64,000 nucleotides of DNA, taken from Anaerostipes sp. MSJ-23 (GTDB lineage: Bacteria > Bacillota > Clostridia > Lachnospirales > Lachnospiraceae). Position 1 is the stretch's first letter. Every line of letters begins with the position of its first letter. The stretch lies in NCBI RefSeq assembly GCF_018918155.1, contig NZ_JAHLPY010000013.1, positions 1 to 64,000 of the forward strand, written 5' to 3'. Below the pieces are notes generated by a model. The model saw nothing but the letters and a program-made list of their open reading frames with translations, was not told the origin of the DNA and did no database searches. Of this stretch, positions 8,017 to 17,094 are shown piece after piece. A program made the position numbers and the translations under genes.

Positions 8017-9108
8017 CTACCTCTTGTGAATATTTTTAATATATGTGTTATGACTTATCTGCTTTATGTATCCTTTTGCTTCTAAATGAAACAAAGCTTC
8101 TACAGTCTGCTGGAAGTTCAAACCAGTCTTTGTCATAATTTCATTTATATGCCTCGGATACAAATCTAAATTAGCATACACCTTTTTTTCCGGATTCGCA
8201 AGACATTTTTCGGATAATTGACTGATATTTTCTGAACTTTTCATGAAATTTGGAAATTCTGACAAAATATCATCTACAGATTCGACCAGTTTCGCGCCTT
8301 GTCGAATCAGCGCATGACACCCTGCGTGCTTACTGTTCCAAACCGGTCCTGGAACTGCAAAAATTTCCTTATTTTGGTCTAATCCACAATCTGCTGTAAT
8401 GAGCGATCCACTTCTTTTTTCTGCCTGAACAATGACAATTCCATCACTCCATCCGCTGATTAAACGGTTGCGCTCTGGAAAACGCCATGCATCCGGACGC
8501 ACATTCATAGGATATTCTGAGAAAACACTCTGTTTATCATACATTTCATAAAAAAGCTGATGATTATCTCTTGGATAAATTTGATCGATTCCACACCCAA
8601 GTATACCGGCAGTGCTTCCTTCCATTTTCAATGCTCCCCAATGGGCAGCCGCATCGATTCCTTTGGCCATTCCGCTGACAACGCCGATCCCTCTTTGTGC
8701 AAGATCTTGCGCAAAATTTCTAGCAATCTCCAATCCATAACGGTCTGGATGCCTGGAACCTACGATTGCGATAACCAAATCTTTCTCCTGCCATGGCTGT
8801 CCTTTTTGAAAGATTCCATAAGGATAATCATATATTTCCTTTAATTTCTGCGGATAGGCTGCCTCCTTTGATAAAAGAAATTCAATTTCCTCCTTTTTCA
8901 TCTGATCATATTGTTTTTGGATCTTTGTCTCATCCTTACTTTCGATCCATCGTTTGCAAATGGTCTTTGAAAAAGTTGTTTCCATCACGGAAAAAGACAA
9001 GTTCCACAATTCTTTCGGATGCTGAAAAAGATTTAAAATTTCGTGTTGTTTTCTTGCATTCATTCCAAGCATCGTACAAAACCAATACCAATAAAGCTTA
9101 TCTTCCAT
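8017..9108 (-). CDS. dprA: DNA processing protein DprA
   Basis: DprA binds incoming single-stranded DNA in natural transformation and loads RecA. The Rossmann-like core is plain: AIVGSRHPDRYGLEIA, SGMAKGIDAAAHWGAL and GCGIDQIYPRDN, then RNRLISGWSDGIVIVQA. A C-terminal winged-helix segment (DLYPRHINEIMTKTGLNFQ) follows. I start at the ATG at 9108, with GAGG nine bases upstream, giving 363 residues. A GTG 15 bases further up is in frame but poorly placed. The gene overlaps comM by 11 bases, a transformation-related pair, and leads into topA. Confidence 0.95.
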   Translation of the reverse strand: MEDKLYWYWFCTMLGMNARKQHEILNLFQHPKELWNLSFSVMETTFSKTICKRWIESKDETKIQKQYDQMKKEEIEFLLSKEAAYPQKLKEIYDYPYGIFQKGQPWQEKDLVIAIVGSRHPDRYGLEIARNFAQDLAQRGIGVVSGMAKGIDAAAHWGALKMEGSTAGILGCGIDQIYPRDNHQLFYEMYDKQSVFSEYPMNVRPDAWRFPERNRLISGWSDGIVIVQAEKRSGSLITADCGLDQNKEIFAVPGPVWNSKHAGCHALIRQGAKLVESVDDILSEFPNFMKSSENISQLSEKCLANPEKKVYANLDLYPRHINEIMTKTGLNFQQTVEALFHLEAKGYIKQISHNTYIKNIHKR

Positions 9109-10618
9109 CGCCGCTAACCTCACTTATGAAACCGGTATTACGAAAAGAGAGCGCTTCCATTAAATGATGTTCTTGTATTTTTGTTTCTCCTTCCATCAAT
9201 GCAATGGTCATCGCAAGTTTCTTTAGTTTCCATATTCCGCGTTTTGTTACCTTTTTCATACGATAGGCCATCTTTAAAACTTCGATACATTTTTTAGATA
9301 ACGGACATAGATTTTCCATATCAGCCGGTCTTATTTCACTAAAAAAATGATAATCGGTTCCAGATAAAAGTTGGTGTTCTTTTTCCACATTTTGTATCAC
9401 TCTTTCACGAATCATTTTTGAACTTTCCTCTAAAAGATTTGATGGCTCTTCTTCATTAACTACGGTAAGAATCATATCAAATCGATCCAGAATTGCTCCA
9501 GAAAGCTTTTTTAAATATTGTTTTTTCTGATGGTAGGTACAGCGGCATTTCCCGTCTTCGAGTGCATACCCGCATGGGCATGGATTCATCGCTGCAATCA
9601 TTTGAAAATCTGATGGGAAAATCATAGGATGCCCTGCTCTATAAATGGAAATTTTCCGTTCTTCCAATGGTTGTCGTAAAGATTCCAGACACTCCGGCCG
9701 ATATTCCATTAACTCATCCAATACAAGGATTCCATGATGTGCCAGCGTAATTTCTCCTGCTTTTGGAAGATGCCCTCCGCCGAGAAATGCCGCTTTTGAA
9801 ATAGAAGTATGTGGTGTGCGAAAAGGCTGTCGATCATCCAATAGATTTCTTACAATGCCAGCAGCATCGTAAATGCTTTGTACCTCCATTCGTTCCTGCT
9901 TTGTTAGCGGATATAAAATAGAAGGAACTCGTTTAATTGCCATTGTTTTTCCGGATCCTGGAGATCCGACCAGAAGAATATGATGCCTTCCGGTAATTGC
10001 AATTTCTATGGCTCGTTTTAGATGTTGCTGTCCCTTCATATCCAAAAAGTCCTCTTCCATCGGCTTTTTCTTCCATTTTTTATTTTTTCTTCCTGATTTT
10101 TCCATCATTCCGTCAAAATAGTGAAAGATATCCGACAAACGACGCATAAAAATGATCTCGACATCTTCCATTTCTTCTACAGAATCAGAGTCTTCTTCTG
10201 CAATAAAAAATCGGTGAATTCCTTGTTTTTTTGCTTCCATTACGATCGGCAGGCAATACCCCACGCCATGAATCGTTCCATTCAAGCCAAGTTCTCCAAG
10301 AATACAAGTGCGGTTTAACTCTTTTGATGGAATTTTTCCAAGGCATGCCAAAAAAGCGACAGCGATTGGAAAATCAAAAGCTGTGCCGTTTTTTCGAATA
10401 TTTGCTGGGGATAAATTGACAGTAATCTTCATCGCGGGAAGCGGATGCCCGACAGAACGCAGGGCAGATGCTACCCTTTCTTTTGCTTCCGTAGATTCTT
10501 TTGACAAATATCCTACCATAGTAAAATATGGCAATCCATTTCTCATCTCTACTTCTACTCGAATCAACTGACCAGTCACGCCATAAATGATCCCGCTAAT
10601 TACTTCCTGATATAACAT
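9098..10618 (-). CDS. comM: YifB/ComM-type Mg-chelatase-like AAA ATPase
   Basis: ComM-family hexameric helicase that promotes branch migration during integration of transformed DNA. The N-terminal ChlI domain has NLSPANIRKNGTAFDFPIAV. The central AAA module carries Walker A GSPGSGKTM near 215 and Walker B-like ILVLDELMEY, plus the MNPCPCGY motif typical of the family. The start is at 10618 because AAGGAG precedes that ATG by 6 bases, while the ATG 15 bases upstream is part of that region. It has 506 residues and is translationally coupled to dprA. Confidence 0.93.
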   Translation of the reverse strand: MLYQEVISGIIYGVTGQLIRVEVEMRNGLPYFTMVGYLSKESTEAKERVASALRSVGHPLPAMKITVNLSPANIRKNGTAFDFPIAVAFLACLGKIPSKELNRTCILGELGLNGTIHGVGYCLPIVMEAKKQGIHRFFIAEEDSDSVEEMEDVEIIFMRRLSDIFHYFDGMMEKSGRKNKKWKKKPMEEDFLDMKGQQHLKRAIEIAITGRHHILLVGSPGSGKTMAIKRVPSILYPLTKQERMEVQSIYDAAGIVRNLLDDRQPFRTPHTSISKAAFLGGGHLPKAGEITLAHHGILVLDELMEYRPECLESLRQPLEERKISIYRAGHPMIFPSDFQMIAAMNPCPCGYALEDGKCRCTYHQKKQYLKKLSGAILDRFDMILTVVNEEEPSNLLEESSKMIRERVIQNVEKEHQLLSGTDYHFFSEIRPADMENLCPLSKKCIEVLKMAYRMKKVTKRGIWKLKKLAMTIALMEGETKIQEHHLMEALSFRNTGFISEVSGDGR

Positions 10619-10690
10619 GATAAACTCCTTCATCTCGTGAAGGCCTCAAAATGATAGCTTCATCATATCATATTTGTAATTTTTTTACAA

Positions 10691-11137
10691 TTATTTTAAC
10701 AATTTCTTTAATTCACTCATAAAGGTGTTTACATCTTTAAATTCGCGGTAAATTGCTGCAAACCGAACATAGGCAACTTCATCCAAATCTTTTAATTTAT
10801 CCATAACGATCTCGCCGATCACAGAACTTTCTACTTCTCGAAGACCAAGACTAAAAATCCTTGTCTCGATCTCATCGACTGCTTTATCAATTTGATTCAT
10901 AGAAATCGGAAGCTTGTGACAGGACTGCACGATTCCATGACGGATCTTATTGCGATCATACATCTGTCTTGCCTTATCCTTTTTGATCACAGTCAGGGAC
11001 TCTGTTTCTATTTTCTCGTAAGTTGTAAATCTTTTTCCGCAGTCATCACATTCTCTTCTTCGACGAATTGCATTGTTTTCCGCCGGTCTGGAATCAATGA
11101 CTCTGGAACCTTCATTTCCACAGTATGGACATTTCAT
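10691..11137 (-). CDS. nrdR: Ribonucleotide reductase repressor NrdR
   Basis: NrdR senses ATP/dATP and represses ribonucleotide reductase genes. It has 148 residues. The N-terminal zinc ribbon is CPYCG...CDDCGKRFTTYE, and the ATP-cone follows with KKDKARQMYDRNKIRHGI. It ends in the expected short helical tail. It lies between the ylmC-like gene and comM on the same strand; short gaps suggest co-transcription, but no promoter or terminator stood out. Confidence 0.97.
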   Translation of the reverse strand: MKCPYCGNEGSRVIDSRPAENNAIRRRRECDDCGKRFTTYEKIETESLTVIKKDKARQMYDRNKIRHGIVQSCHKLPISMNQIDKAVDEIETRIFSLGLREVESSVIGEIVMDKLKDLDEVAYVRFAAIYREFKDVNTFMSELKKLLK

Positions 11138-11200
11138 CTTTCGCTTCCTCCAATCTCTCTAAATACAGTGATTTGTTCGTAGTATAACATTTTTTTTTCA

Positions 11201-11449
11201 TTACTTCAAACATTCTTTTTCATTTATATCTACAAGTATTGTATCTCTTCCTATCCGTACAATGCAGCGATACGGAATACGGTAAACTTGATTTTTTCCT
11301 AAACAGTTTACGATTTTTCTTGCTTTTGGAACAATTAAGAAATGAATCTGTCCGGTTTTAGGATCAAATTCTAAATCTAGTACAAATCCAATTCTTTCTC
11401 CTGTATTACAATTGATCACATCTTTTTGCCTCAGTTCCAGAAAATTCAC
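11201..11449 (-). CDS. YlmC/YmxH-family PRC-barrel protein
   Basis: A small PRC-barrel protein of the YlmC/YmxH sporulation-associated family, with unclear molecular role. The core ELRQKDVINCNTGERIG and VLDLEFDPKTGQI is the family pattern (LRxKeVINxxxGxrlG). The longer frame back to 11512 runs through the rnfB terminator hairpin, so I start at the GTG at 11449, which has AAAGGA nine bases before it and gives 82 residues. It stands between the Rnf operon terminator and nrdR. Confidence 0.8.
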   Translation of the reverse strand: MNFLELRQKDVINCNTGERIGFVLDLEFDPKTGQIHFLIVPKARKIVNCLGKNQVYRIPYRCIVRIGRDTILVDINEKECLK

Positions 11450-11474
11450 AGAAATCTTTCCTTTTTTCTTATTG

Positions 11475-11516
11475 TATGAAAAAAATGCAGAAAACATTTT
11501 CGTTTTCTGCATTTTT
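11475..11516 (-). terminator. Terminator of the rnf operon
   Basis: A perfect 15-base inverted repeat: 11481-11495 pairs with 11502-11516 around a six-base loop, containing ATGCAGAAAAC and ending in T-runs on both strands. It lies 29 bases after the rnfB stop. Confidence 0.9.
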
Positions 11517-11545
11517 GTGTTTCTTCTATTATATATAGATTCTTT

Positions 11546-12409
11546 TTAAGCTTCCTTTTTTTCTGGAGCTTTTGCAGGTGCTTTTTTAGGAGCTGGTTTT
11601 TTAGGGACCAGTTTCTTTCCTGTAATAATTCCTTTCGGACATTTACCGGCACATAATCCACAACCAACACACTTATCATAATCAATATGTGCAATATTGT
11701 TTTCTACTTTGATTGCTTCCAGACGACATACTTTTTCACATGCACGACATCCGATACATCCTGCCTTACATACAGACATTACGTTCTTTCCGAATTCTTT
11801 CGATGCACACTGTACTCTCGTCTTTTTGTTTTCTGGTACTAATTCAATCAGTCCTTTTGGACAGATATCTGCACATTTACCACATGCTACGCATAATTCT
11901 TCATCGACATGTGCGATTCCATTTATGATAGAGATGGCATTTTCAGGACATACGTTTGCACAGCTTCCAAATCCCATACATCCGTATTCACATCCTTTTG
12001 GTCCTCCTCCAGGAACATTAGCTGCATCAACACAGCTCTGAATTCCACTATACTGGAATTTATCAGATGCTTTTTCACATGTTCCGGCACATTTTACAAA
12101 TGCGACTTTCTTTACGAATTCTCCTGCTTCTACTCCCATGATTGCACTGATTTTTTCAGCAGCAGGTGCTCCACCAACTGGGCAAGCATTGACTGGCGCT
12201 TCTCCGTTTGCAATTGCTTTTGCAAGAGAATCACAACCTGCATATCCACAACCACCACAGTTGTTTCCTGGAAGTTCTGCACGAATTGCTACTTCTTTTT
12301 CGTCTACAGGAACTTTAAATTTTTCTGAGGCAATTCCCAGTAAAACTGCAATGAGCAGACCGGTTCCTCCGACGACAACCATTGCAAGTAAAATTGCTGA
12401 TATATTCAT
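11546..12409 (-). CDS. rnfB: Rnf complex subunit B (ferredoxin-type)
   Basis: RnfB takes electrons from reduced ferredoxin and passes them into the membrane Rnf pump. An N-terminal membrane anchor is followed by the CGGCGYAGCDSL four-cysteine cluster site near 55, then several ferredoxin motifs, including CVACGKCADICP, CIGCRACEKVC and CVGCGLCAGKCP, near 165, 215 and 245. The last 25 residues are a Lys/Pro/Ala-rich tail (KPAPKKAPAKAPEKKEA). The length of 287 is usual. It is the last gene of rnfCDGEAB and starts after AGGAGGTAAGGAAG. Confidence 0.97.
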   Translation of the reverse strand: MNISAILLAMVVVGGTGLLIAVLLGIASEKFKVPVDEKEVAIRAELPGNNCGGCGYAGCDSLAKAIANGEAPVNACPVGGAPAAEKISAIMGVEAGEFVKKVAFVKCAGTCEKASDKFQYSGIQSCVDAANVPGGGPKGCEYGCMGFGSCANVCPENAISIINGIAHVDEELCVACGKCADICPKGLIELVPENKKTRVQCASKEFGKNVMSVCKAGCIGCRACEKVCRLEAIKVENNIAHIDYDKCVGCGLCAGKCPKGIITGKKLVPKKPAPKKAPAKAPEKKEA

Positions 12410-12421
12410 CTTCCTTACCTC

Positions 12422-12997
12422 CTATATAAGTCCTGAGAATCCAAAGAAGGCGATGGCCATTAATCCTGCTGTTACAAGAGTAATTGGCATTCCCTGGAAA
12501 GATTTTGGTATGTTGTTATGTTCCATTCTCTCACGAATACCAGCCAGGATAACGATAGCGATGGTGAAACCAACAGAGATACCGATACCATTGATAACGC
12601 TGGCTGCAAAGCCATAGCTGTTCTGTACATTTGTAAGAGCTGTACCTAAAACGGCACAGTTTGTTGTGATCAGTGGAAGATAAACTCCCAATGATTCATA
12701 TAATGCTGGCATAGATTTCTTTAATACCATTTCTACGAACTGTACTAAAGCTGCAATAACCAGGATAAATACGATTGTATTTAAGTAAGTTAAGTTCGTT
12801 GGCACTAAAAGGAATGTATAAATTAAGTTTGTGACTGCTGACGCGATGGTAATAACGAAGATTACGGCTGCGCCCATTCCTCCGGCTGTCTCTACCTTCT
12901 TTGAAACTCCAAGGAAAGGACATAAACCAAGGAACTGGCTTAATACGACGTTATTTACCAGGGCAGAGCCGATGGCAATTAACAATAAACTTTTCAT
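12422..12997 (-). CDS. rnfA: Rnf complex subunit A
   Basis: Integral membrane subunit, 191 residues with six predicted membrane helices, one of the paired inverted-topology subunits RnfA and RnfE that form the ion path and hold a shared Fe-S site. The signature NNVVLSQFLGLCPFLGVSK near the N-terminus and TNCAVLGTAL near 115 carry the conserved cysteines. It sits 11 bases after rnfE and 12 before rnfB in the operon. Confidence 0.97.
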   Translation of the reverse strand: MKSLLLIAIGSALVNNVVLSQFLGLCPFLGVSKKVETAGGMGAAVIFVITIASAVTNLIYTFLLVPTNLTYLNTIVFILVIAALVQFVEMVLKKSMPALYESLGVYLPLITTNCAVLGTALTNVQNSYGFAASVINGIGISVGFTIAIVILAGIRERMEHNNIPKSFQGMPITLVTAGLMAIAFFGFSGLI

Positions 12998-13008
12998 AAT
13001 AATCCTCC

Positions 13009-13716
13009 TTATTTATCATCCACAGTTGTATCAAAAAAGCTTCTGGAACCGCATGCACTGTTTCCACAATGTGCACAGTCTCCACATCCACCGCTTGTCT
13101 GTGGCTGTCCTGGTTTCTTAGGCTTTTTGCTTCTTACTTTATTCTGAATTGCTACCAGACAAGAAAGCACGAAGAATGCTCCTGGTGCCAGAATAAAGAT
13201 TGTGATTGGTTCATAAGAAGATGGCATTACCTGCATTCCAAAGATCTGTCCTGCTCCAAGAAGTTCACGGAATGCACCTAAAATTGTTAACGCGATCGTA
13301 AATCCAAGTCCCATACCAAGACCATCAAAGAATGAATTGACTGGTCCATTTTTTGCTGCGAAAGATTCCGCACGTCCAAGGATAATACAGTTAACAACGA
13401 TCAAAGGAATATATAATCCCAATGCATCATTAAGTGCTGGTACATATCCCTGTAAAAGGAACTGTACGATCGTAACCAGAGATGCGATAACTACGATATA
13501 TCCCGGAATACGAACTCTGTCAGGAATGACATTTCGAAGTGCGGAAATAATCATATTGGAAAACATTAATACAACAGTTGTTGAAAGTCCCATTCCTGCA
13601 CCGTTGATTGCGGATGTTGTAACCGCCAGTGTAGGACACATACCTAACATTAAGACGAAGGTAGGATTTTCTTTTACGATACCATTAATCAATCGTTCCA
13701 TTGGATTTGGTTTCAT
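13009..13716 (-). CDS. rnfE: Rnf complex subunit E with Cys-rich tail
   Basis: RnfE pairs with RnfA in the membrane. PTFVLMLGMCPTLAVTTSA and VNCIILGRAE carry the expected cysteines, with about six membrane helices. The 235-residue protein is longer than minimal RnfE because of a basic linker (KKPKKPGQ) and then a C-terminal cluster, GGCGDCAHCGNSACGS, at about 209-224. Those four cysteines could bind metal or an Fe-S cluster, but nothing in the core family requires it. It is 2 bases from rnfG, consistent with translational coupling. Confidence 0.96.
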   Translation of the reverse strand: MKPNPMERLINGIVKENPTFVLMLGMCPTLAVTTSAINGAGMGLSTTVVLMFSNMIISALRNVIPDRVRIPGYIVVIASLVTIVQFLLQGYVPALNDALGLYIPLIVVNCIILGRAESFAAKNGPVNSFFDGLGMGLGFTIALTILGAFRELLGAGQIFGMQVMPSSYEPITIFILAPGAFFVLSCLVAIQNKVRSKKPKKPGQPQTSGGCGDCAHCGNSACGSRSFFDTTVDDK

Positions 13717-13718
13717 GT

Positions 13719-14330
13719 TTAATTACCTCCCTTCAGGCTCTTTGAATATGCAACACAGCTGTTAACTGCACTTGTGACAGCACGGCTTGTAATAGTTGCA
13801 CCACTGATGGCATCAACTTTAGAATCATCATTCTTTCCAGATCCATCTTTTACTACTTCAAATTTGTCTGCTTTTTTATTTTTAAAGTTGCTCTTAAATT
13901 TGTCTTCTTTTGCTTTCATACCAAGACCAGCTGTCTCGCTGATGGATAATGTTTCATATCCATTGACTGTTCCGTCATCTCTGATACCAACAGATAATGT
14001 GATATCTCCACCATATCCATCAGGGTTTGTTACAGAAAATACAAATCCAAGTTCTTTTCCGCTGTTATCAACTGCTTTTACAGCTTCAGAAATGGTGTTC
14101 TGTCCAAGATCATTTTTCTTTAAGACAGCACTTACTTCTTTCTGATTTAATTTTATTTCTTCAAATTTTGCTGCATTTGTAAATACTGCTTTGTAAGCTT
14201 CCTGTTTTGTTTTTTCTTCCTGCGCTGCAATTGGCGCTTTTGTTACGTTATAAACAATACCTAAAAGGAGACCTGCAATTAAAGTGATGACGCATAATTT
14301 TATGCAATCCATAACCAAATTTTTATTCAT
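13719..14330 (-). CDS. rnfG: Rnf complex subunit G (flavin-binding)
   Basis: RnfG is a single-span membrane protein with an outward-facing FMN-binding domain. One N-terminal helix is followed by the FMN domain, which ends in DAISGATITSRAV near 180, the S/TGATxS/T motif where FMN is covalently attached to Thr by the ApbE flavin transferase. The length is 203 residues. It overlaps rnfD by 8 bases, so the two are translationally coupled. Confidence 0.97.
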   Translation of the reverse strand: MNKNLVMDCIKLCVITLIAGLLLGIVYNVTKAPIAAQEEKTKQEAYKAVFTNAAKFEEIKLNQKEVSAVLKKNDLGQNTISEAVKAVDNSGKELGFVFSVTNPDGYGGDITLSVGIRDDGTVNGYETLSISETAGLGMKAKEDKFKSNFKNKKADKFEVVKDGSGKNDDSKVDAISGATITSRAVTSAVNSCVAYSKSLKGGN

Positions 14331-15273
14331 TGCTCTTACCTCCTTTTTTCTTTACAATTCCAAATGGAGTTGGAACAGTAACTCTTTCAATCAATGGAAC
14401 TAATAAGTTCGCGATAATGATAGAGTAAGATACACCTTCTGCCATTGGTCCAAATAAACGAATAACTCCTGTTAAGATACCAAGGACAATCGCATAAATA
14501 ACTTTTCCACTTGTTGTGATTGGAGATGTTACATAGTCTGTTGCCATAAAGATAGCACCTAACATTAAACCTCCACTAAAGATCTGTGCTGCCATATAAG
14601 ATAGATCAAATCCGTGGCCGCCAAAGATCAGTACAAAGATTGCAACAACTGCAACATAAATACAAGGGATCAGAGGAGAAATTACTTTTTTAATAACAAG
14701 ATAAACTCCACCGATAATCAGTAACAGAGCGGATGTTTCACCAATAGTTCCTGGAATAAATCCAAGGAAAGATTTCATAACATCAACAGATTTTCCCTGT
14801 TCCATAACAGCCAGTGGTGTTGCTGTTGTCACACCATCGTATGTAAAGCTTGTCATTCTTGCTGCAAATGAAATCATTAAGAAACATCTTGCTGCAAGCG
14901 CTGGGTTCATAAAGTTTTGTCCAAGTCCTCCAAAAAGCTGTTTTACAACGATGATTGCAAAAATTCCTCCAAGGATTGGCATCCAGAATGGGACTCCAGA
15001 TGGAAGGTTTAATGCAAGTAACAGTCCGGTCAGTGCCGCACTCAAATCATTGACTGTAATTGGTTGTTTCATAAGTTTCTGGTAAATATATTCAACTACA
15101 ACGCATGTAATAACAGAAATTGCGATTGTTATTGCCGCAGATGCACCAAAGATATAGATACCAAAGATTGTAGCGGGTAATAATGCGATTATGACGTCTA
15201 ACATAATCTTCTGTGTGGAGCCATTATCTCTTACATGAGGGTTGGCTGACACATGATATAATGATTCGCTCAT
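14323..15273 (-). CDS. rnfD: Rnf complex subunit D
   Basis: RnfD is the large multi-helix subunit homologous to NqrB, thought to hold flavin and form the ion pathway. The 316-residue protein starts with SANPHVRDNGSTQKIMLDV, the family signature, has about nine to ten hydrophobic segments, and shows NLPSGVPFWMP and FGGLGQNFMNPALAARCFL. ATDYVTSPIT lies near 245. It is 14 bases after rnfC. Confidence 0.97.
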   Translation of the reverse strand: MSESLYHVSANPHVRDNGSTQKIMLDVIIALLPATIFGIYIFGASAAITIAISVITCVVVEYIYQKLMKQPITVNDLSAALTGLLLALNLPSGVPFWMPILGGIFAIIVVKQLFGGLGQNFMNPALAARCFLMISFAARMTSFTYDGVTTATPLAVMEQGKSVDVMKSFLGFIPGTIGETSALLLIIGGVYLVIKKVISPLIPCIYVAVVAIFVLIFGGHGFDLSYMAAQIFSGGLMLGAIFMATDYVTSPITTSGKVIYAIVLGILTGVIRLFGPMAEGVSYSIIIANLLVPLIERVTVPTPFGIVKKKGGKSNE

Positions 15274-15287
15274 ATGTATCTTCTCCT

Positions 15288-16607
15288 TTATTTCTTCTTT
15301 CTACGGTTTGCTAATACCTGTTTACGTCCTGTCTTCATGGACTGGGCAAGATTTCGTTTTGCAGGGCAAATATAAGAACAGCTTCCGCATTCTACACATT
15401 CCGCTCCATGCAATTTTTCAAATGCCTCAAATTCCTGATGATCCGCAAGAACAGATAATTTTGCAGGCATCAGCTTCTGTGGACAGACTCTGACACATCT
15501 TCCACATCGGATACAGTTGCTTGGTTTATTCGCTGCAACTTCATCTTTTGTAAACGCAAGGAATGAAGAAAATGTTTTTACAGCAGGAACGTCTGTTGTA
15601 TACATTGCCATTCCCATCATAGGACCACCGGAAATTACTTTTTCTGGTTTTGTTTTGAATCCACCGGCTGCCTCAATCAATTCATTTACGTTTGTACCAG
15701 TACGTACAAGGAAGTTTCCAGGATTTGCAATTGCATCACCTGTAACTGTTACGACACGCTGGAATAAAGGTTTTCCATCTTTGACTGCTTCTTTGATTGC
15801 AACAATCGTTGCAACGTTATCCACAATACATCCTGCATCTGCCGGAAGCATGCTGGAATTAATCATTCTTCCAGTGGTTGCGTAGATCAAAGAACGTTCT
15901 GCTCCCTGTGGGTACTTTGTTTTTAAAGTTGCAACGCTAATTCTCTGATCACCTTTTACGATAGCTTCAAGTTTTGCGATTGCATCTTTTTTATTATCCT
16001 CAACACCAATAATTCCTTTTGCTTTTGGGAACATATCAAGAACAATATTTAATCCTTCTACAAGTAACTCCGGTGTTTCCATCATAATACGATAGTCTCC
16101 CGTAATATATGGTTCACACTCTGCTCCGTTTACGATGATATATTCAATCGCATCCGGATCTTTTGGAGCAAGTTTTACATGAGTTGGGAATCCAGCACCT
16201 CCCAGTCCGACAATGCCGGCCTCTTTAATTGCTTCCAGTTTTTCTTCTTTTGACATAGATTCGTAAGGTTTCGCCTGGAATTCTACCTCATTAAATTCTC
16301 CATCATTTTCAATGACGATGGAGTTTACTTTTGCACCTGCCGGTGTCACTCTTGGTTCAATTGCCTTGACTGTTCCAGAAACAGAACTAAAGATATTCGC
16401 AGATACAAATCCTCCAGCTTCTGCTACTTTCTGGCCTGCAAGTACTTTGTCTCCCTTTTTTACAATTGGGTTTGCAGGAGCACCAATATGCTGGCCAACA
16501 GGTAAAACAACATCTCCCTTTGGCAGATATTCTTTAATAGGCGAATTTTTCGCATATCTTTTTCCATCATCTGGATGAACTCCACCGCTAAATGTAAACA
16601 ATGCCAT
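15288..16607 (-). CDS. rnfC: Rnf complex subunit C (NADH site, Fe-S)
   Basis: RnfC is the peripheral subunit that hands electrons to NAD+. It has 439 residues. The N-terminus FTFSGGVHPDDGK leads into the barrel domain, the nucleotide site is GIVGLGGAGFPTHVK near 140, and the two 4Fe-4S motifs are CIRCGRCVRVCP and CVECGSCSYICP near 370 and 410. I start at 16607 because AGGAAGGC lies before that ATG; a frame from 16646 is open but has no such site. It is first in rnfCDGEAB. Rnf couples ferredoxin oxidation to Na+ or H+ export, central to energy saving in butyrate- or acetate-forming anaerobes. Confidence 0.97.
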   Translation of the reverse strand: MALFTFSGGVHPDDGKRYAKNSPIKEYLPKGDVVLPVGQHIGAPANPIVKKGDKVLAGQKVAEAGGFVSANIFSSVSGTVKAIEPRVTPAGAKVNSIVIENDGEFNEVEFQAKPYESMSKEEKLEAIKEAGIVGLGGAGFPTHVKLAPKDPDAIEYIIVNGAECEPYITGDYRIMMETPELLVEGLNIVLDMFPKAKGIIGVEDNKKDAIAKLEAIVKGDQRISVATLKTKYPQGAERSLIYATTGRMINSSMLPADAGCIVDNVATIVAIKEAVKDGKPLFQRVVTVTGDAIANPGNFLVRTGTNVNELIEAAGGFKTKPEKVISGGPMMGMAMYTTDVPAVKTFSSFLAFTKDEVAANKPSNCIRCGRCVRVCPQKLMPAKLSVLADHQEFEAFEKLHGAECVECGSCSYICPAKRNLAQSMKTGRKQVLANRRKKK

Positions 16608-16648
16608 TTTAAGCCTTCCTTTCTTTTCTTTATATTTTCTTAACATCT

Positions 16649-16677
16649 ATCATAAGTTGTTTTTACACGAAAATCAA
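16649..16677 (-). promoter_or_regulatory. rnf operon promoter
   Basis: On the minus strand TTGATT (16677-16672), 17-base spacer, TATGAT (16654-16649), 42 bases before the rnfC ATG. A TATAAT further up (16731-16726) lacks a good -35 and is a weaker alternative. Confidence 0.7.
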
Positions 16678-16769
16678 TGATGTACTGGATTTCGAACAAT
16701 TTCCGTTTTTCCACCCTATGAAAAGATTATATTTTTGTGTTTCTGCATTTATTTTTCTGCATTGTACAC

Positions 16770-16804
16770 AAAAAAAGAGTTTTCACCTATTTACATGAAA
16801 ACTC
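16770..16804 (-). terminator. Terminator of the rpsU-to-UPF0291 gene run
   Basis: On the minus strand GAGTTTTCA (16804-16796) pairs perfectly with TGAAAACTC (16785-16777) and seven T follow. It separates the upstream run of genes from the rnf promoter. Confidence 0.9.
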
Positions 16805-16877
16805 CTTCGAAACAATTGTTATTTTAGCATAATCTTTTTTTAATTTCAATCTTTTTTTATTTTTTCTTATGCAAATT

Positions 16878-17087
16878 TTAATTTTTTCCTTTTGGTCTTA
16901 ATGGAGTGATAGATCCATCTTCGTTCTGAATACTAATATTATTCAACTGACCTCTTAGATTTGCACGGACTGCTTTGACATATTCTGCACGTAGTTTTTT
17001 CTGCTCTTTTTTCTGTGCTTCTGTCAGTCCCACTGATTTTTGTAAGTGATATAATTCATTAATTCTTTGTACTTTTTTTGCATCCAT
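16878..17087 (-). CDS. UPF0291 (DUF896) family protein
   Basis: A 69-residue protein matching the UPF0291/YnzC-type family, whose function is not established. The conserved core is KVQRINELYHLQK, LTEAQKKEQKKLRAEYV and AVRANLRGQL, two helices in a hairpin, followed by a short basic tail. It is the last gene of the run, 7 bases after proB, just before a strong terminator. Confidence 0.9.
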   Translation of the reverse strand: MDAKKVQRINELYHLQKSVGLTEAQKKEQKKLRAEYVKAVRANLRGQLNNISIQNEDGSITPLRPKGKN

Positions 17088-17094
17088 GATCTTT

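Noticed and set aside
11446-11694. Minus-strand frame between ylmC-like and rnfB
   Set aside because: Runs through the rnf terminator and the Lys/Ala tail of rnfB in another frame.
11511-16744. ATTTTTGTGTTTCT found at both ends of the rnf operon
   Set aside because: Fourteen AT-rich bases near a terminator and a promoter region; chance or shared T-rich context explains it.
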